A stretch of DNA of 62,240 nt from Rhodospirillales bacterium (GCA_020638365.1 JACKIQ010000008.1:1-62240); one strand, 5' to 3'. Positions 7,054-16,545 are shown, numbered from the stretch's first letter. Notes: generated by a model not told the origin, from the letters alone. Program-made: numbers and translations.

Positions 7054-8247
7054 ATGGATCTCTTCGGCGAGACGCTTGTTGATCCGGAAGACGAGGTAAG
7101 CGATGAAGACCGTGATCCTGATTACGGTTCTACAGGTGACATCGGTCGTGAACCCGGAAGGAGCAATATTTTATGTGCGCCGCGATCTATGGCATTTTGT
7201 CTTGGGCACGAGGACCAAGAACAGTCTATTCTGGATATACTTGCAGCCGGGCGTTTGCCGCACGCGATGGTTTTCTCGGGTCCGAAAGGAATTGGGAAGT
7301 GTACGTTTGCTTTTCGTTTCGCGCGGTTTCTTTTAAGGCAGGGTCATCTTTATTCATTGGAGGAGGGCCTTTTTGGTAGCGAGGACGCTATCATCCCCGA
7401 TTCCATGGATATTTCCGAGCATGATCCGGTCTTTTCACGTGTCGCATCAGGAGGGCACGGCGATTTGCTGTTTATCGAACGCGCTATAGATCCGGCGAAA
7501 GGACGGGAAAAAGCAGAACTGACTGCTGAAGTTGTTCGTAAAATTCCGCCTTTTTTACGAAAAACCTCAAGTGAGGGCGGGTGGCGTGTTGTCATCGTCG
7601 ATGATGCAGACACGATGAATAATACCGCGCAGAATGCTATTCTGAAGATTCTTGAGGAGCCTCCTGATAAAGTTGCGATCATTCTGATCACTCATCGCAC
7701 CGGAGCCTTGATCCCAACAATCCGCTCGCGCTGCCGGGTCTTACCTTTCCGTCCTCTGGACGAGCATGCTATCCAAAACCTTCTTGCACGGCAGGGATAC
7801 ATTTATTCTCCCAGTGACGCAGCCTTGATCTTTGATTTTTCCTGCGGGAGTATCGGCACAGCCATACAGTTTGCAGAGGAAGGCGGGCCAGAGCTTTTTC
7901 GAGAAATTCTGGCCTTACTTGCTTCCGGCCCTGAATGGAACTGGCTTGAGATTCACAAGTTTTCTCAAAGTTTTTTTGGGACGAGTGGAGATAAGCGTTA
8001 TTTTCTTACTGCTCAAATTATGACGTGGTTATTTGAAAAACTTGCGTTTGTTCGTGCCAGGGGGGGTGTCGGGTGGCCCGCTTACCTTGCCGATAATAGA
8101 AGTGAACGCGCTGTTATTTCTGGTTTTTCATGCGAAAAGCTTGCGGCCATAGCAGACGACTTGAGGGTGCATTTCCAGAGAACAGAATTTTCCAATCTGG
8201 ACAAGCGGGAAACTGTACGCAGCGCTTTTCTTATGATAAACCCGTAA
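7054..8247 (+). CDS. holB: DNA polymerase III delta-prime subunit
   Basis: This 397-residue clamp-loader subunit helps load the beta clamp. An acidic N-terminal extension of about 45 residues precedes the AAA+ fold. A Walker-A-like GPKGIGKCTFAFRFA follows, and then the segment TMNNTAQNAILKILEEPP with SRC (IRSRCR), the arginine-finger signature of the clamp-loader family. ATG 7054 is chosen over GTG 7051 and TTG 7048 because AGGA at 7044-7047 has better spacing to it. It lies between tmk and metG. Confidence 0.92.
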   Translation: MDLFGETLVDPEDEVSDEDRDPDYGSTGDIGREPGRSNILCAPRSMAFCLGHEDQEQSILDILAAGRLPHAMVFSGPKGIGKCTFAFRFARFLLRQGHLYSLEEGLFGSEDAIIPDSMDISEHDPVFSRVASGGHGDLLFIERAIDPAKGREKAELTAEVVRKIPPFLRKTSSEGGWRVVIVDDADTMNNTAQNAILKILEEPPDKVAIILITHRTGALIPTIRSRCRVLPFRPLDEHAIQNLLARQGYIYSPSDAALIFDFSCGSIGTAIQFAEEGGPELFREILALLASGPEWNWLEIHKFSQSFFGTSGDKRYFLTAQIMTWLFEKLAFVRARGGVGWPAYLADNRSERAVISGFSCEKLAAIADDLRVHFQRTEFSNLDKRETVRSAFLMINP

Positions 8248-8286
8248 ACGTCAGGTTTTTCAGGACTTGGGTTTATATTTTTCAGG

Positions 8287-9876
8287 ATGACCGCCTTGAG
8301 CAAAGCAACACCTTTTTTTATTACGACCGCGATTTCCTACGTAAACGGAAAGCCGCATCTCGGCCATGCCTATGAAGTGATCCTGACCGATGTGATGGCC
8401 CGGTTCAAGCGGCTGGATGGTTATGATGTGATGTTCCTGACCGGGACGGACGAGCATGGCGAAAAAGTTGCCAAGACGGCTGAAAAGAACGGGATGAGCC
8501 CGAAGGAATTCGCGGATATGAACGCGGCGCATTTTCAGCACATGGCCGTGACTCTGGGCATATCTAACGACGATTTTATCCGCACGACCGAGCCGCGCCA
8601 TTATGCCGCTTCGCAGGCGATCTGGGAGAAGCTTAAAGAGAAGGGCGATATCTATCTCGGTAAATATGAAGGCTGGTACTCGGTGCGTGAGGAAGGTTAC
8701 TTTGGCAAAGATGAACTGACCACCGATCCGGCGACAGGCAAAAAGCTGACTCCGAACGGGACGGAAGTCGAGTGGGTGGAGGAACCGAGTTATTTCTTCA
8801 AGCTTTCGAAGTATACTGACTTTCTTTTGGATTATTATCAGAACCATGATGGATTTATTATTCCGAATGTGCGGGCGAACGAGATCATCAGTTTCGTGAA
8901 GCAGGAGGGGGGACTTAAGGATCTTTCCGTTTCCCGCCATAAAAGCCGCCTGACGTGGGGGATTCCCGTTCCCGGAGAGCCGGACCACGTGATGTATGTC
9001 TGGCTGGATGCGTTGACGAACTATATTACGGCGATTGGATACCCGGATGAAAAATCCGAGAGCTTCAAGAAGTTCTGGCCTGCGGATTACCATGTGATCG
9101 GCAAGGATATCACGCGCTTCCACACAATTTACTGGCCGGCGTTTCTTGAAGCAGCAGGGCTGCCGTTGCCAAAACAGGTTTTTGCGCACGGGTTTATTAA
9201 TGTCCAAGGTGCCAAGATGTCTAAATCCGTTGGGAATGTCCTCTCGCCGGATGGTTTGGTGCAAACTTACGGGCTGGATGCAACGCGTTATTTCCTGATG
9301 CGGGAAATTCCGCACGGGCAAGACGGGAACTTTTCGCATGAACAGGCTGTGCAACGGATCAACGCCGATCTTGCGAATGGTTTAGGTAATCTTGCGCAGC
9401 GCACGCTTTCGATGATCCATAAAAATTGCGGCGAAAAAATCCCCGAGCCTGGCGAGCTGGAAATTGAAGACAAGGTTTTGCTTGAACATGCGTATGACCG
9501 CCTGATTGACGATACTGCGCGCAAGAATGCAGATGTCTTTGCGTTTCATAATGTTTTGGCCTCCATCTGGAAAGTTATTTCGGCGTGTGATGTCTATATT
9601 GACCAGCAGGCGCCATGGAAGCTGAAAAAAGAAAATCCGAAGCGGATGGAAACAGTGCTTTACGTGATTGCGGAAGCTGTGCGCTGTATTGCGATTGCCG
9701 TTCAGCCTGTGGTGCCAACATCAGCTAGCAAGTTGCTCGATCAGCTTTCTGTTTCTGAGGAACGCCGGACTTTTGCGCATATATCCGAGGAATTTGCTCT
9801 TCGTCCCGGTAAGGCAATAATTAAGCCGGAGGGGGTATTCCCGCGGATTGTCGAGAACGAGGAAGCTGCGGAGTAA
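8287..9876 (+). CDS. metG: Methionyl-tRNA synthetase
   Basis: This 529-residue class I aminoacyl-tRNA synthetase charges tRNA-Met. The HIGH-type motif is HLGH (24-27), KMSKS is at 310-314, and the anticodon-binding helical domain covers about 370-510. The connective-peptide region (about 125-165) has no cysteines, so this is the form without the zinc knuckle. There is no C-terminal EMAP/Trbp111 dimerisation domain. It sits 39 bases after holB and 8 bases before the TatD-family gene, as in many alphaproteobacteria. Confidence 0.96.
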   Translation: MTALSKATPFFITTAISYVNGKPHLGHAYEVILTDVMARFKRLDGYDVMFLTGTDEHGEKVAKTAEKNGMSPKEFADMNAAHFQHMAVTLGISNDDFIRTTEPRHYAASQAIWEKLKEKGDIYLGKYEGWYSVREEGYFGKDELTTDPATGKKLTPNGTEVEWVEEPSYFFKLSKYTDFLLDYYQNHDGFIIPNVRANEIISFVKQEGGLKDLSVSRHKSRLTWGIPVPGEPDHVMYVWLDALTNYITAIGYPDEKSESFKKFWPADYHVIGKDITRFHTIYWPAFLEAAGLPLPKQVFAHGFINVQGAKMSKSVGNVLSPDGLVQTYGLDATRYFLMREIPHGQDGNFSHEQAVQRINADLANGLGNLAQRTLSMIHKNCGEKIPEPGELEIEDKVLLEHAYDRLIDDTARKNADVFAFHNVLASIWKVISACDVYIDQQAPWKLKKENPKRMETVLYVIAEAVRCIAIAVQPVVPTSASKLLDQLSVSEERRTFAHISEEFALRPGKAIIKPEGVFPRIVENEEAAE

Positions 9877-9884
9877 TTGGCCTG

Positions 9885-10682
9885 ATGTGGATCGACTCGC
9901 ATTGCCATCTTAATCATGAACGGGTGGCACCCGAAGATACGCCTGCTTTACTAGCTAAACGTGCGCAAGGTTCTGGGGTCGGCGGTATGATCTCCATTTG
10001 CTGCCGCATTACCGAAGAGTTTGACGGACTGCTTGAGATGGTGCGGCCTCTGCCGAATGTCTGGTGTAGCATCGGGACGCATCCGCATGATGCAGGCTTA
10101 GCAGATGAAAAAGCGATTTGCCTTGATCAGCTCTGCGAGAAGGCGCTTTCGGACCCCAAAATCGTAGGCATTGGAGAGTCGGGGCTGGACTATTTTTACG
10201 ATAACTCGCCCAGACCGGACCAGCAGGACTCCTTTCGCAAGCATATTCGGGCATGCGCCCGGACCGGATTCCCCCTGATCGTGCATAGTCGCGATGCAGA
10301 AGCAGATACGGCTCAGATCCTCAGGGAGGAGGGGGCAGGGGACCGGGTGAGGGGGGTTATGCATTGTTTCAGCTCCGGGCCTGAATTAGCGCGAGATGCT
10401 TTGGATCTCGGGTTTTATATTTCCTTTTCAGGTATAGTCACGTTTCCTAAGGCCGATGAACTGCGGGAGATCGCAAAAGCGGTTCCACTGAACCGGATAC
10501 TCGTTGAAACAGATGCCCCTTTTCTTGCGCCTGTTCCTTATCGCGGCAAGACCAATGAACCTGCGTTTGTCGCGCATACCGGGAATTTTCTAGCGGATTT
10601 TCTCGGGATAGACCGGGAAGAGTTTGCGGCGCTGACGACCAAGAATTTTTTTACTCTGTTTGACCGAGCGAGGTTGGCATGA
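9885..10682 (+). CDS. TatD-family metal-dependent hydrolase
   Basis: This 265-residue amidohydrolase-fold enzyme has likely 3'-5' DNase activity, as known for TatD/YcfH. The metal-binding DSHCHL is at residues 4-9, a Glu at GIGESGLDY (about 90), a His at IVHSRDA (about 130) and an Asp in VETDAPFLAP (about 207). It overlaps the following metallo-beta-lactamase gene by four bases (ATGA), so translation is coupled. The same order (metG-tatD-MBL) is common in the class. Confidence 0.93.
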   Translation: MWIDSHCHLNHERVAPEDTPALLAKRAQGSGVGGMISICCRITEEFDGLLEMVRPLPNVWCSIGTHPHDAGLADEKAICLDQLCEKALSDPKIVGIGESGLDYFYDNSPRPDQQDSFRKHIRACARTGFPLIVHSRDAEADTAQILREEGAGDRVRGVMHCFSSGPELARDALDLGFYISFSGIVTFPKADELREIAKAVPLNRILVETDAPFLAPVPYRGKTNEPAFVAHTGNFLADFLGIDREEFAALTTKNFFTLFDRARLA

Positions 10683-11473
10683 GCCTGAAAGCCATTGTCA
10701 TGGGCTGCGGTAATTCCTCGGGCGTTCCGGGGATCGGCAATTATTGGGGGCATTGCGATCCGAACGAACCCAAGAACAAACGCGGGCGCAGTTCGCTCGC
10801 CGTTGTGAGCGATGGTACGACCCTTATTATTGATACGGGGCCAGACTTTCGTGAGCAGTTTAATAGAGAAGGACTCTCTTTTCCTGAGGCGGTTTTTTAT
10901 ACGCATGCGCATGGGGATCATTGCCACGGGATTGATGATTTACGCAGTTTTTATTTTCGGGGAAGCCAAAAACCTCTGCCTGTCTATGCCAACGCGCAGA
11001 CTTTCGAGGATTTGCAAAGCCGTTTTCGTTATTTATTCGAAGGTGGGAATAACGAATTTTTTTATCCGCCGGTTCTGGAGGCGCGAGAATTCAAGGACGG
11101 TGATTTCGGGAAAGAGCACCAGATTGGAGATATCTGTTTTGTTCCCTTTCTCGTGGATCACGGATCATGTGTGTGCACCGGATACAGGTTTGGAGATTTT
11201 GCCTATACGGTCGATATGAAGGCTCTTGATGATGAGGCGCTTGATATTCTCAAGGGTGTGAAGACATGGATCGCGGATGCAGCGGCTAACACTATGCACA
11301 ACAACGCTGTGCATGCGAACATCGAAGAAATTGTTTCTTACAATAAAACGATACAAGCCGAGGTGGTCTACCTGTCCAGTCTTACCTCTCTTATGGATTA
11401 TCAAGGTTTGCTCCGAGAGCTTCCTGAAGGCTTCAAGCCCGCTTATGACGGGCTACAGATTGAAATCGGCTAA
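10679..11473 (+). CDS. Metallo-beta-lactamase-fold hydrolase, PhnP/YycJ-like
   Basis: This 264-residue cytoplasmic metallohydrolase carries the THAHGDHCHG metal motif (His76, His78, Asp80, His81), an N-terminal GCGNSSGVP glycine motif typical of the PhnP-like group and a second His at FLVDHG. The substrate is probably a cyclic phosphodiester or nucleic acid, by family; the sequence does not decide. It is the last gene of the tmk-holB-metG-tatD run. The following gene has its own promoter. Confidence 0.88.
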   Translation: MSLKAIVMGCGNSSGVPGIGNYWGHCDPNEPKNKRGRSSLAVVSDGTTLIIDTGPDFREQFNREGLSFPEAVFYTHAHGDHCHGIDDLRSFYFRGSQKPLPVYANAQTFEDLQSRFRYLFEGGNNEFFYPPVLEAREFKDGDFGKEHQIGDICFVPFLVDHGSCVCTGYRFGDFAYTVDMKALDDEALDILKGVKTWIADAAANTMHNNAVHANIEEIVSYNKTIQAEVVYLSSLTSLMDYQGLLRELPEGFKPAYDGLQIEIG

Positions 11474-11504
11474 AAGCTTCTGTTGAAAGGGCTATTTTCA
11501 ATAA

Positions 11505-11533
11505 TTGCACTTTCGGCCTTAAGAAATTATAAT
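11505..11533 (+). promoter_or_regulatory. Strong sigma-70-type promoter
   Basis: TTGCAC (11505-11510), a 17-base spacer and TATAAT (11528-11533) form a near-consensus promoter, starting just 31 bases after the previous stop. It would give a leader of roughly 25-30 bases before the start of the predicted metallopeptidase gene, separating that gene from the housekeeping operon upstream. Confidence 0.7.
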
Positions 11534-11566
11534 TGTAAAAAAAATTATACTAACGGGTGATTGGGC

Positions 11567-12928
11567 GTGACAGACGGGCGCATTTATATCTCTGATAAAA
11601 CGGCTGAAAGTTTCGGCGGACGTGAGCGCGTCGAGGAGATTTTTGAGCGTGTGGGCAATGGCGGGAACATAGTCGTTTTCGGCTCCCAAGATACTCCGGA
11701 AGACGTTGAGAGCCTGTTCTGGCAGGCCAAACGCGGCTCGGTAGGCTTTTTTTCCTGGGTCAGCCAGGACACCATGGATCAAGTTCTGGAAATAGCCAAT
11801 ACACCAGCCGTTCCAGTCCTGATGGTTTTCGATATCAATAAAGACGGGAAATTTGATGTTTCGAGCTTCAGAGATACGCCGGAGCTTTTTGATAAAGGCG
11901 TAGATATTCTTCCAGGCGACCGACAGACTGTCAGGGAATTTTTATTTGCTCACGAGCTTGGTCATGCCGATCTGATTTATCCGAAAACTTTCTGGGATCG
12001 CTGGCGCAACGAGACGAATGCGGATCAAGACGGTTTTCGCGGTCTGGGAGAAAAAGCAACGCACACTTTTCAGGAGGGCATTCTAGCTGCACGCGCCGGA
12101 AATGCGCTGGGCGATATGATAGCGCTTCAAGAACTCAAACTGGATAGCCGGTCAACGTATAATCTTATGGTTGATAATCCAGAATTTATTCATACAACAG
12201 TACTTGGCACTTTTCTTCAAGGCGAAGAGGCTTTCACGGTTACCGAAAGCGGGCTTAACGGATCATTAGATTCATTCAGGGATCGTGTGTTTGGGCGTCT
12301 TTACGATAACCAAATGGCTAAAACGCCGAATTTCCGTCTTGATATAACCAGCATTGAAACAAGCGACGTCAATTATTATTATCAGCGCTCATTTGAAAAG
12401 CTTGTGGAACAGCAGGAGCCTGTTGCCGCTGGCCGCTATGAGCAGTTCATCAGTAACATGAAAGATATCGACGACCGGCAGGACAGGCTCTGGGAGCAAT
12501 ATCGTGAGCTGGAGGATGATCAGCAAGATCGTAAAGACGCAATCTACGCACAGATCACGGGCCTACAGGAGGAAATGAAGGTCGAGTTACAACAAGGGCT
12601 TGATTTCATGCGGGAAACCAATCCCGATCTCTACAGGCAGCATATTATTAGCGAATATTTCGGACTTTTTAATCGTCAAACCGGAATGGTCAATCTTGAA
12701 TTCGGTGACCGCGAACCTAAAACCTTTATTGCCGATATACAGCGGCCCATGCTTGATGCCGTACTCCAGCTTCGCGCTGAAGGCGCGTTCACGAACGATC
12801 CGGTTCAAAAACGGTTGACGGATTATATTGTGCGCGATGCCGCGTTAAGACCTGATTTTTATGGACTGGAAAAGTCCTCTGCGGCTACAGCGCCTGAAAA
12901 TAGTGTTTTGCCTCCTAGCAGACCCTGA
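11567..12928 (+). CDS. Predicted zinc metallopeptidase of unknown family
   Basis: This protein has 453 residues from GTG 11567; TTG 11561 is the other possible start, with a stop directly before it at 11558. No signal peptide is visible. HELGH (about 129-133) is the zincin metal motif, and NETNAD about 15 residues later resembles the NExxSD second motif of gluzincins, so Glu149 is the likely third ligand and Asp152 supports it. Before them, DINKDGKFD (about 89-97) looks like a calcium-binding DxNxDGxxD loop. Residues about 285-350 are charged and helical, probably coiled coil. The C-terminus is Pro/Ser-rich. I cannot assign a named family. The nearby gene at 12971 and the secreted small protein at 13698 may belong with it. 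Peptidase activity is inferred from motifs only. Confidence 0.75.
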   Translation: MTDGRIYISDKTAESFGGRERVEEIFERVGNGGNIVVFGSQDTPEDVESLFWQAKRGSVGFFSWVSQDTMDQVLEIANTPAVPVLMVFDINKDGKFDVSSFRDTPELFDKGVDILPGDRQTVREFLFAHELGHADLIYPKTFWDRWRNETNADQDGFRGLGEKATHTFQEGILAARAGNALGDMIALQELKLDSRSTYNLMVDNPEFIHTTVLGTFLQGEEAFTVTESGLNGSLDSFRDRVFGRLYDNQMAKTPNFRLDITSIETSDVNYYYQRSFEKLVEQQEPVAAGRYEQFISNMKDIDDRQDRLWEQYRELEDDQQDRKDAIYAQITGLQEEMKVELQQGLDFMRETNPDLYRQHIISEYFGLFNRQTGMVNLEFGDREPKTFIADIQRPMLDAVLQLRAEGAFTNDPVQKRLTDYIVRDAALRPDFYGLEKSSAATAPENSVLPPSRP

Positions 12929-12970
12929 TTATTTTCTTCTATCATTACGGAAATGGATTTAGTATAAGAC

Positions 12971-13537
12971 ATGGCCACCGACCCGAATGAAGAGATTAAC
13001 ACTCAGCCCGCTCCTGATCGAAATTCAGGGGAGAGTATTTGGGATCGTTCGATCACAATCAGTATTGAGGACTGCGTTAACGGCTTCCCTGAGGGGTACG
13101 GTCCGGAATCGGCGCATATCCCTGAAACGACAGTCAATTATCAACTTGTAGTGGTTTTTGAAGATCTTGAAAAACTTCGTGAATATCAGTCGCGTCCGGA
13201 GGCAGAGCGCCGGGAAATAGAAAATACCATGGCGAAGTTCATGAGAGAAGCCGGAAATACACCCTTAAATTGGGAAATATTGGGGGATGACAATCCAAAC
13301 CGTCTTAATGAACAGACTATCCAGCAGCTTAATGGCTATGTTGCGCCCGAACTGGTTCGGATCATGAATGCGTCCTATCCGGGTATCGGGATCAGCCAAG
13401 CCGGAGTTTGGCCTGAGGTGGAGGAAATACCCGGATGCGCTTATCCCAAGGATAAGGTTGATCTGGACGCTCTTCCTGATCGTTCGTATGAACAAGGCGG
13501 TGCGCAATTCTCAAGTAATGCCGTCTTTAAATTCTAG
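12971..13537 (+). CDS. Orphan acidic protein downstream of the metallopeptidase
   Basis: This 188-residue protein has no signal peptide or membrane segment, an acidic N-terminus, a beta-rich middle (NYQLVVVFEDLEKL around 55-68) and a C-terminal region rich in Pro, Gly and aromatics. I do not recognise the family. It follows the metallopeptidase gene after 42 bases on the same strand without a visible terminator, so co-expression is likely. It could be a substrate, inhibitor or partner; nothing in the sequence decides. Confidence 0.7.
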   Translation: MATDPNEEINTQPAPDRNSGESIWDRSITISIEDCVNGFPEGYGPESAHIPETTVNYQLVVVFEDLEKLREYQSRPEAERREIENTMAKFMREAGNTPLNWEILGDDNPNRLNEQTIQQLNGYVAPELVRIMNASYPGIGISQAGVWPEVEEIPGCAYPKDKVDLDALPDRSYEQGGAQFSSNAVFKF

Positions 13538-13697
13538 ATTTCTTCATCTTTTGTCAGGATGGCGCATGCTTTTCATAGAGTACCTGGAAGATTTAACATC
13601 TGCTAAATCACTATAATTCTTATACATTTTTTTCTTTTTTATTTTTCTCTACCTCGTGTATTGTTCTTGAGCGTTAGATTTTTTTGAGGATAATATT

Positions 13698-13982
13698 ATG
13701 TTTAAGACTGGCTTGTTTACCTCGTTTATTGCTCTAGCTTTTGTCTTTTCCTTCTCTTCTGTAGTCCAAGCAGAGGAGGGGGCTGGCGTCTCTTATGCCA
13801 AGAAGAAGCAAGGTCAGGTTCATTTTGTTGAAAAAGAAAATCAAGCTGAGGAAGAAGGGATTGAGATTTCTTCTGATTCCGGCCAAGACCCGTCGTCAAT
13901 CGAACCTGCTGCAGGTTTAGAAAGCGACGAAGATGCAGAAGAAAACAGAGCGGCTGAAATGATCAAGCTCCCTCGTAAGTGA
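13698..13982 (+). CDS. Small secreted acidic protein
   Basis: A 94-residue preprotein: the signal peptide (about 1-26) ends in VVQA before EEGAG, leaving a mature part of about 68 residues that is rich in Glu, Asp and Ser and probably unfolded. The ribosome-binding site TTGAGGA is well placed. A terminator follows at 14013-14046. There is no family assignment. It could be a periplasmic metal- or calcium-binding peptide, judged only by its charge. Confidence 0.7.
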   Translation: MFKTGLFTSFIALAFVFSFSSVVQAEEGAGVSYAKKKQGQVHFVEKENQAEEEGIEISSDSGQDPSSIEPAAGLESDEDAEENRAAEMIKLPRK

Positions 13983-14012
13983 AGTTCTTACAGATTTTAT
14001 CTTTCTTGTTAG

Positions 14013-14046
14013 AAGTGCCCCATACTAAGCGCGTAGGGGCATTTTT
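14013..14046 (+). terminator. Intrinsic terminator
   Basis: TGCCCC (14016-14021) pairs with GGGGCA (14036-14041), extendable outward by a G-U and two A-T pairs, and is followed by TTTTT. It closes the plus-strand accessory cluster before the convergent minus-strand gene ending at 14104. Confidence 0.75.
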
Positions 14047-14103
14047 AATCAGAAGTTCAAATTGACAGTTTATAGAGCAAAGAACAAATAGAATATCCAG
14101 ACG

Positions 14104-16395
14104 CTATTTATTCTTATCTGTAACTTGATGGATCATGTTTTCGTTTTCTTTGTTCGTGTCTCTTGCTCTTCTTAACAAGTGTGCAGCGTTACCGTAAGAC
14201 AAGAGCTGATTGTCGTCTGTTATGATTTTTCCCTTCATATTGTACTTTATAATGTCCCCTGCGTTCAGTACCACTGCCTCCTCAATTTGTTGTGGCGTTA
14301 GGTCCCGGTCAATTTTCTTTGTTGAAAACCCCGGCCAAGATATTCCCAATTGTCTGCTGTTATCAACAGTTCCGAGGAGGATCCCTGTTCCTGATGTCGG
14401 GTCGTTCCATAGGATCGCGTTTGGAAAAACTTCCATAAATGTCCTTGATATTGATGCGCTGTACTCTGCAGGAACGAGATGGTACGGCAACCATTGGGCA
14501 ATAATTCCGTTTTTACTGAGTTTGCTGCGGGCGAGTTGGTAAAACTCAAGAGAATAAAGGGAATTCACGCCTGCAAATGTCGGCGGCATCGGCTCAAGCG
14601 TAATTACGTCGTAGGTTTCTGCCGTTCGACGCATGAAGGCCCTCCCGTCCATAACCATATGGTTGACCCGTGGATCTGCGAGAACATTTTCATTGGCTGT
14701 GAAATTATGGGCAAGCTTGTAGACGTTCGGATTAATATCCACGATGTCCAGTGATAGCGGCCCCTCTTTTCTGACGGCGTTTGCTGTTTGTCCTGTTCCG
14801 AAGCAAATCACCAAAGCCTTTTTGGGATCAGGGTGGAGAAGCATTGGCAAATGTCCCATCCAGGCCATATATTGCCCGGTAAACGGCATGTCCTTGTTTA
14901 CTTCATGACCTGCCTGCTCGGTTGTAGAAAAACCGTCGATGTATAGAATTCTGCGCCCACCTTTGTACTCGACTGCTGAGACGGTTGTATCCGGGCCTTC
15001 ATAAAATTCCAGAATTTTCGTTGGTATAGCTACCTTGAAATCCGATGCTCCTTGCACCCTTAGACGGCCCAGACCCGACTCAAAGCCAACAGCGAGCAGT
15101 AACGCTATGGCTGTCAGAACTGCCATTCGCAGCCTTGATTGGTCTTTTGCAGCGATTATGCCTACTGTTCCGACCAGCAAGCCGGCCAGCCACGCGGTTC
15201 TGGCCAGACCGATTGTCGGCAATAGAAGCCATCCGGCGATTAAGGCTCCAAAAATAGCCGAGAGGGCATTTAAGGCGTATAGAAAGCCCCATTTCCACGG
15301 GCGATCCTGAGAGTCGAGGATCCAGGGCAATGCCAAGCCTAACAAAAAAATCGGGATACCGATGACATAAAGGGTAATGAAAAACCATTGAGCAAAAATG
15401 ATTAATTCATGATACGCCATGAGTTTTAAATAGATATCGAAGCGTTCTATGATCGGCGTTACAATTAGTATGGCGATACCCGACCACGCCAGAAGCTTCC
15501 CTAAGGAAACGTTTTTGTGCCGACGAATTACCGGAACCATTCGTGCGCCCAAACCCAAAGCAACCAATACACATGAGAGCATAATGGCGAACGCGTCTGT
15601 AGTACTTAGAAAAGCCGCGGTCAAGGCACGGAACCATGCTATTTCCAGCATGAATGTCGCAAAGCCGGTCGCACAAACTATCAAGATCGCCATAGGAAAG
15701 CTGATAGGTCTATCTTCTTGCTGAATTTTTGCTACATCTGAAAAATCGGCGTTCGCGACTTTTATTTCATGACGCCCTAAAATTGCGGCGGTTATCCCTA
15801 TTGCAATGTTGATGCTTGAGCTGAGCCATATTGATTGCAAAACTCCCAAGAGGGGGATGAACAAAAATGCCGATAGAAGAGACCCGCAGGCCGCGCCAAG
15901 TGTGTTCAGGCCGTAGAGCTTAGCGATAGGCGCTCCCGACTGGCGAGCCATAAGGGCAATGACCGGCATGGTTGCACCAAGACATATCGCCTGCAATCCA
16001 AAAGATGCAGCTATTCCAATGAGATACACGGTCGGCGCAAGTTCAGGAGAAGTGTGGTACAGCGTGCTGTCAAAATGTTCTACAATTTCGAAGGCCCTGT
16101 CCAGAAAAAGGCCGGATATACCAACGATCAGCTCTAAAACACCATATACGCGCAGCGGCTTTACGATTTTCCTTCGGTCAAGGACGCGCCCCATGATCAG
16201 GGCTCCCAAGCACATACCGCCCATTGTTACGGCCAGCGTAATGGCCGTACCCCATGCTGAAACGCCAAGAGCCAAGGACGCCTTTAACTGCCATAAAACC
16301 TGCCAAGACAGAGCCGCGAGGCCAGACAAAGTCACGAGGGCCGTGATTAACCTAGCCTGACTGCTTGAATCCTGTTCTTCTGCGGTTTTGCTCAT
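14104..16395 (-). CDS. Membrane transporter-like / spermidine synthase-like fusion protein
   Basis: This protein has 763 residues from ATG 16395, which is chosen because AAGGA precedes it; the frame is open to 16446. The N-terminal half (about 15-460) has around a dozen hydrophobic segments with an MFS-like layout. The C-terminal part (about 500-740) is a Rossmann methyltransferase fold of the spermidine synthase family: VICFGTGQTANAV in place of the usual GGGDG loop, DIVDINP as the nucleotide-binding acidic strand, and TLEPMPP where SpeE has its catalytic Asp. The loss of canonical polyamine residues argues against true spermidine synthase activity. Such fusions are widespread, but their function is unsettled. 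It is flanked by tRNA-Arg upstream and a convergent cluster downstream. Confidence 0.85.
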   Translation of the reverse strand: MSKTAEEQDSSSQARLITALVTLSGLAALSWQVLWQLKASLALGVSAWGTAITLAVTMGGMCLGALIMGRVLDRRKIVKPLRVYGVLELIVGISGLFLDRAFEIVEHFDSTLYHTSPELAPTVYLIGIAASFGLQAICLGATMPVIALMARQSGAPIAKLYGLNTLGAACGSLLSAFLFIPLLGVLQSIWLSSSINIAIGITAAILGRHEIKVANADFSDVAKIQQEDRPISFPMAILIVCATGFATFMLEIAWFRALTAAFLSTTDAFAIMLSCVLVALGLGARMVPVIRRHKNVSLGKLLAWSGIAILIVTPIIERFDIYLKLMAYHELIIFAQWFFITLYVIGIPIFLLGLALPWILDSQDRPWKWGFLYALNALSAIFGALIAGWLLLPTIGLARTAWLAGLLVGTVGIIAAKDQSRLRMAVLTAIALLLAVGFESGLGRLRVQGASDFKVAIPTKILEFYEGPDTTVSAVEYKGGRRILYIDGFSTTEQAGHEVNKDMPFTGQYMAWMGHLPMLLHPDPKKALVICFGTGQTANAVRKEGPLSLDIVDINPNVYKLAHNFTANENVLADPRVNHMVMDGRAFMRRTAETYDVITLEPMPPTFAGVNSLYSLEFYQLARSKLSKNGIIAQWLPYHLVPAEYSASISRTFMEVFPNAILWNDPTSGTGILLGTVDNSRQLGISWPGFSTKKIDRDLTPQQIEEAVVLNAGDIIKYNMKGKIITDDNQLLSYGNAAHLLRRARDTNKENENMIHQVTDKNK

Positions 16396-16545
16396 TATAT
16401 CCTTATCAAGTCCTTTAACTTGTTTTGTTTTTTGTTGGCGGATCATGCAGGATCAGGCGCCGATCTCGAAACCTACCGGACTCTCCTGGTGGGGTCTAAC
16501 TAATTTTTGCCAATTAAGGTGAAAAAGGCTATTTGAGCTTCTTAC

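Noticed and set aside
8260..9354. 364-codon minus-strand ORF inside metG
   Set aside because: It is a shadow of the metG coding sequence, with no ribosome-binding site and no plausible motif.
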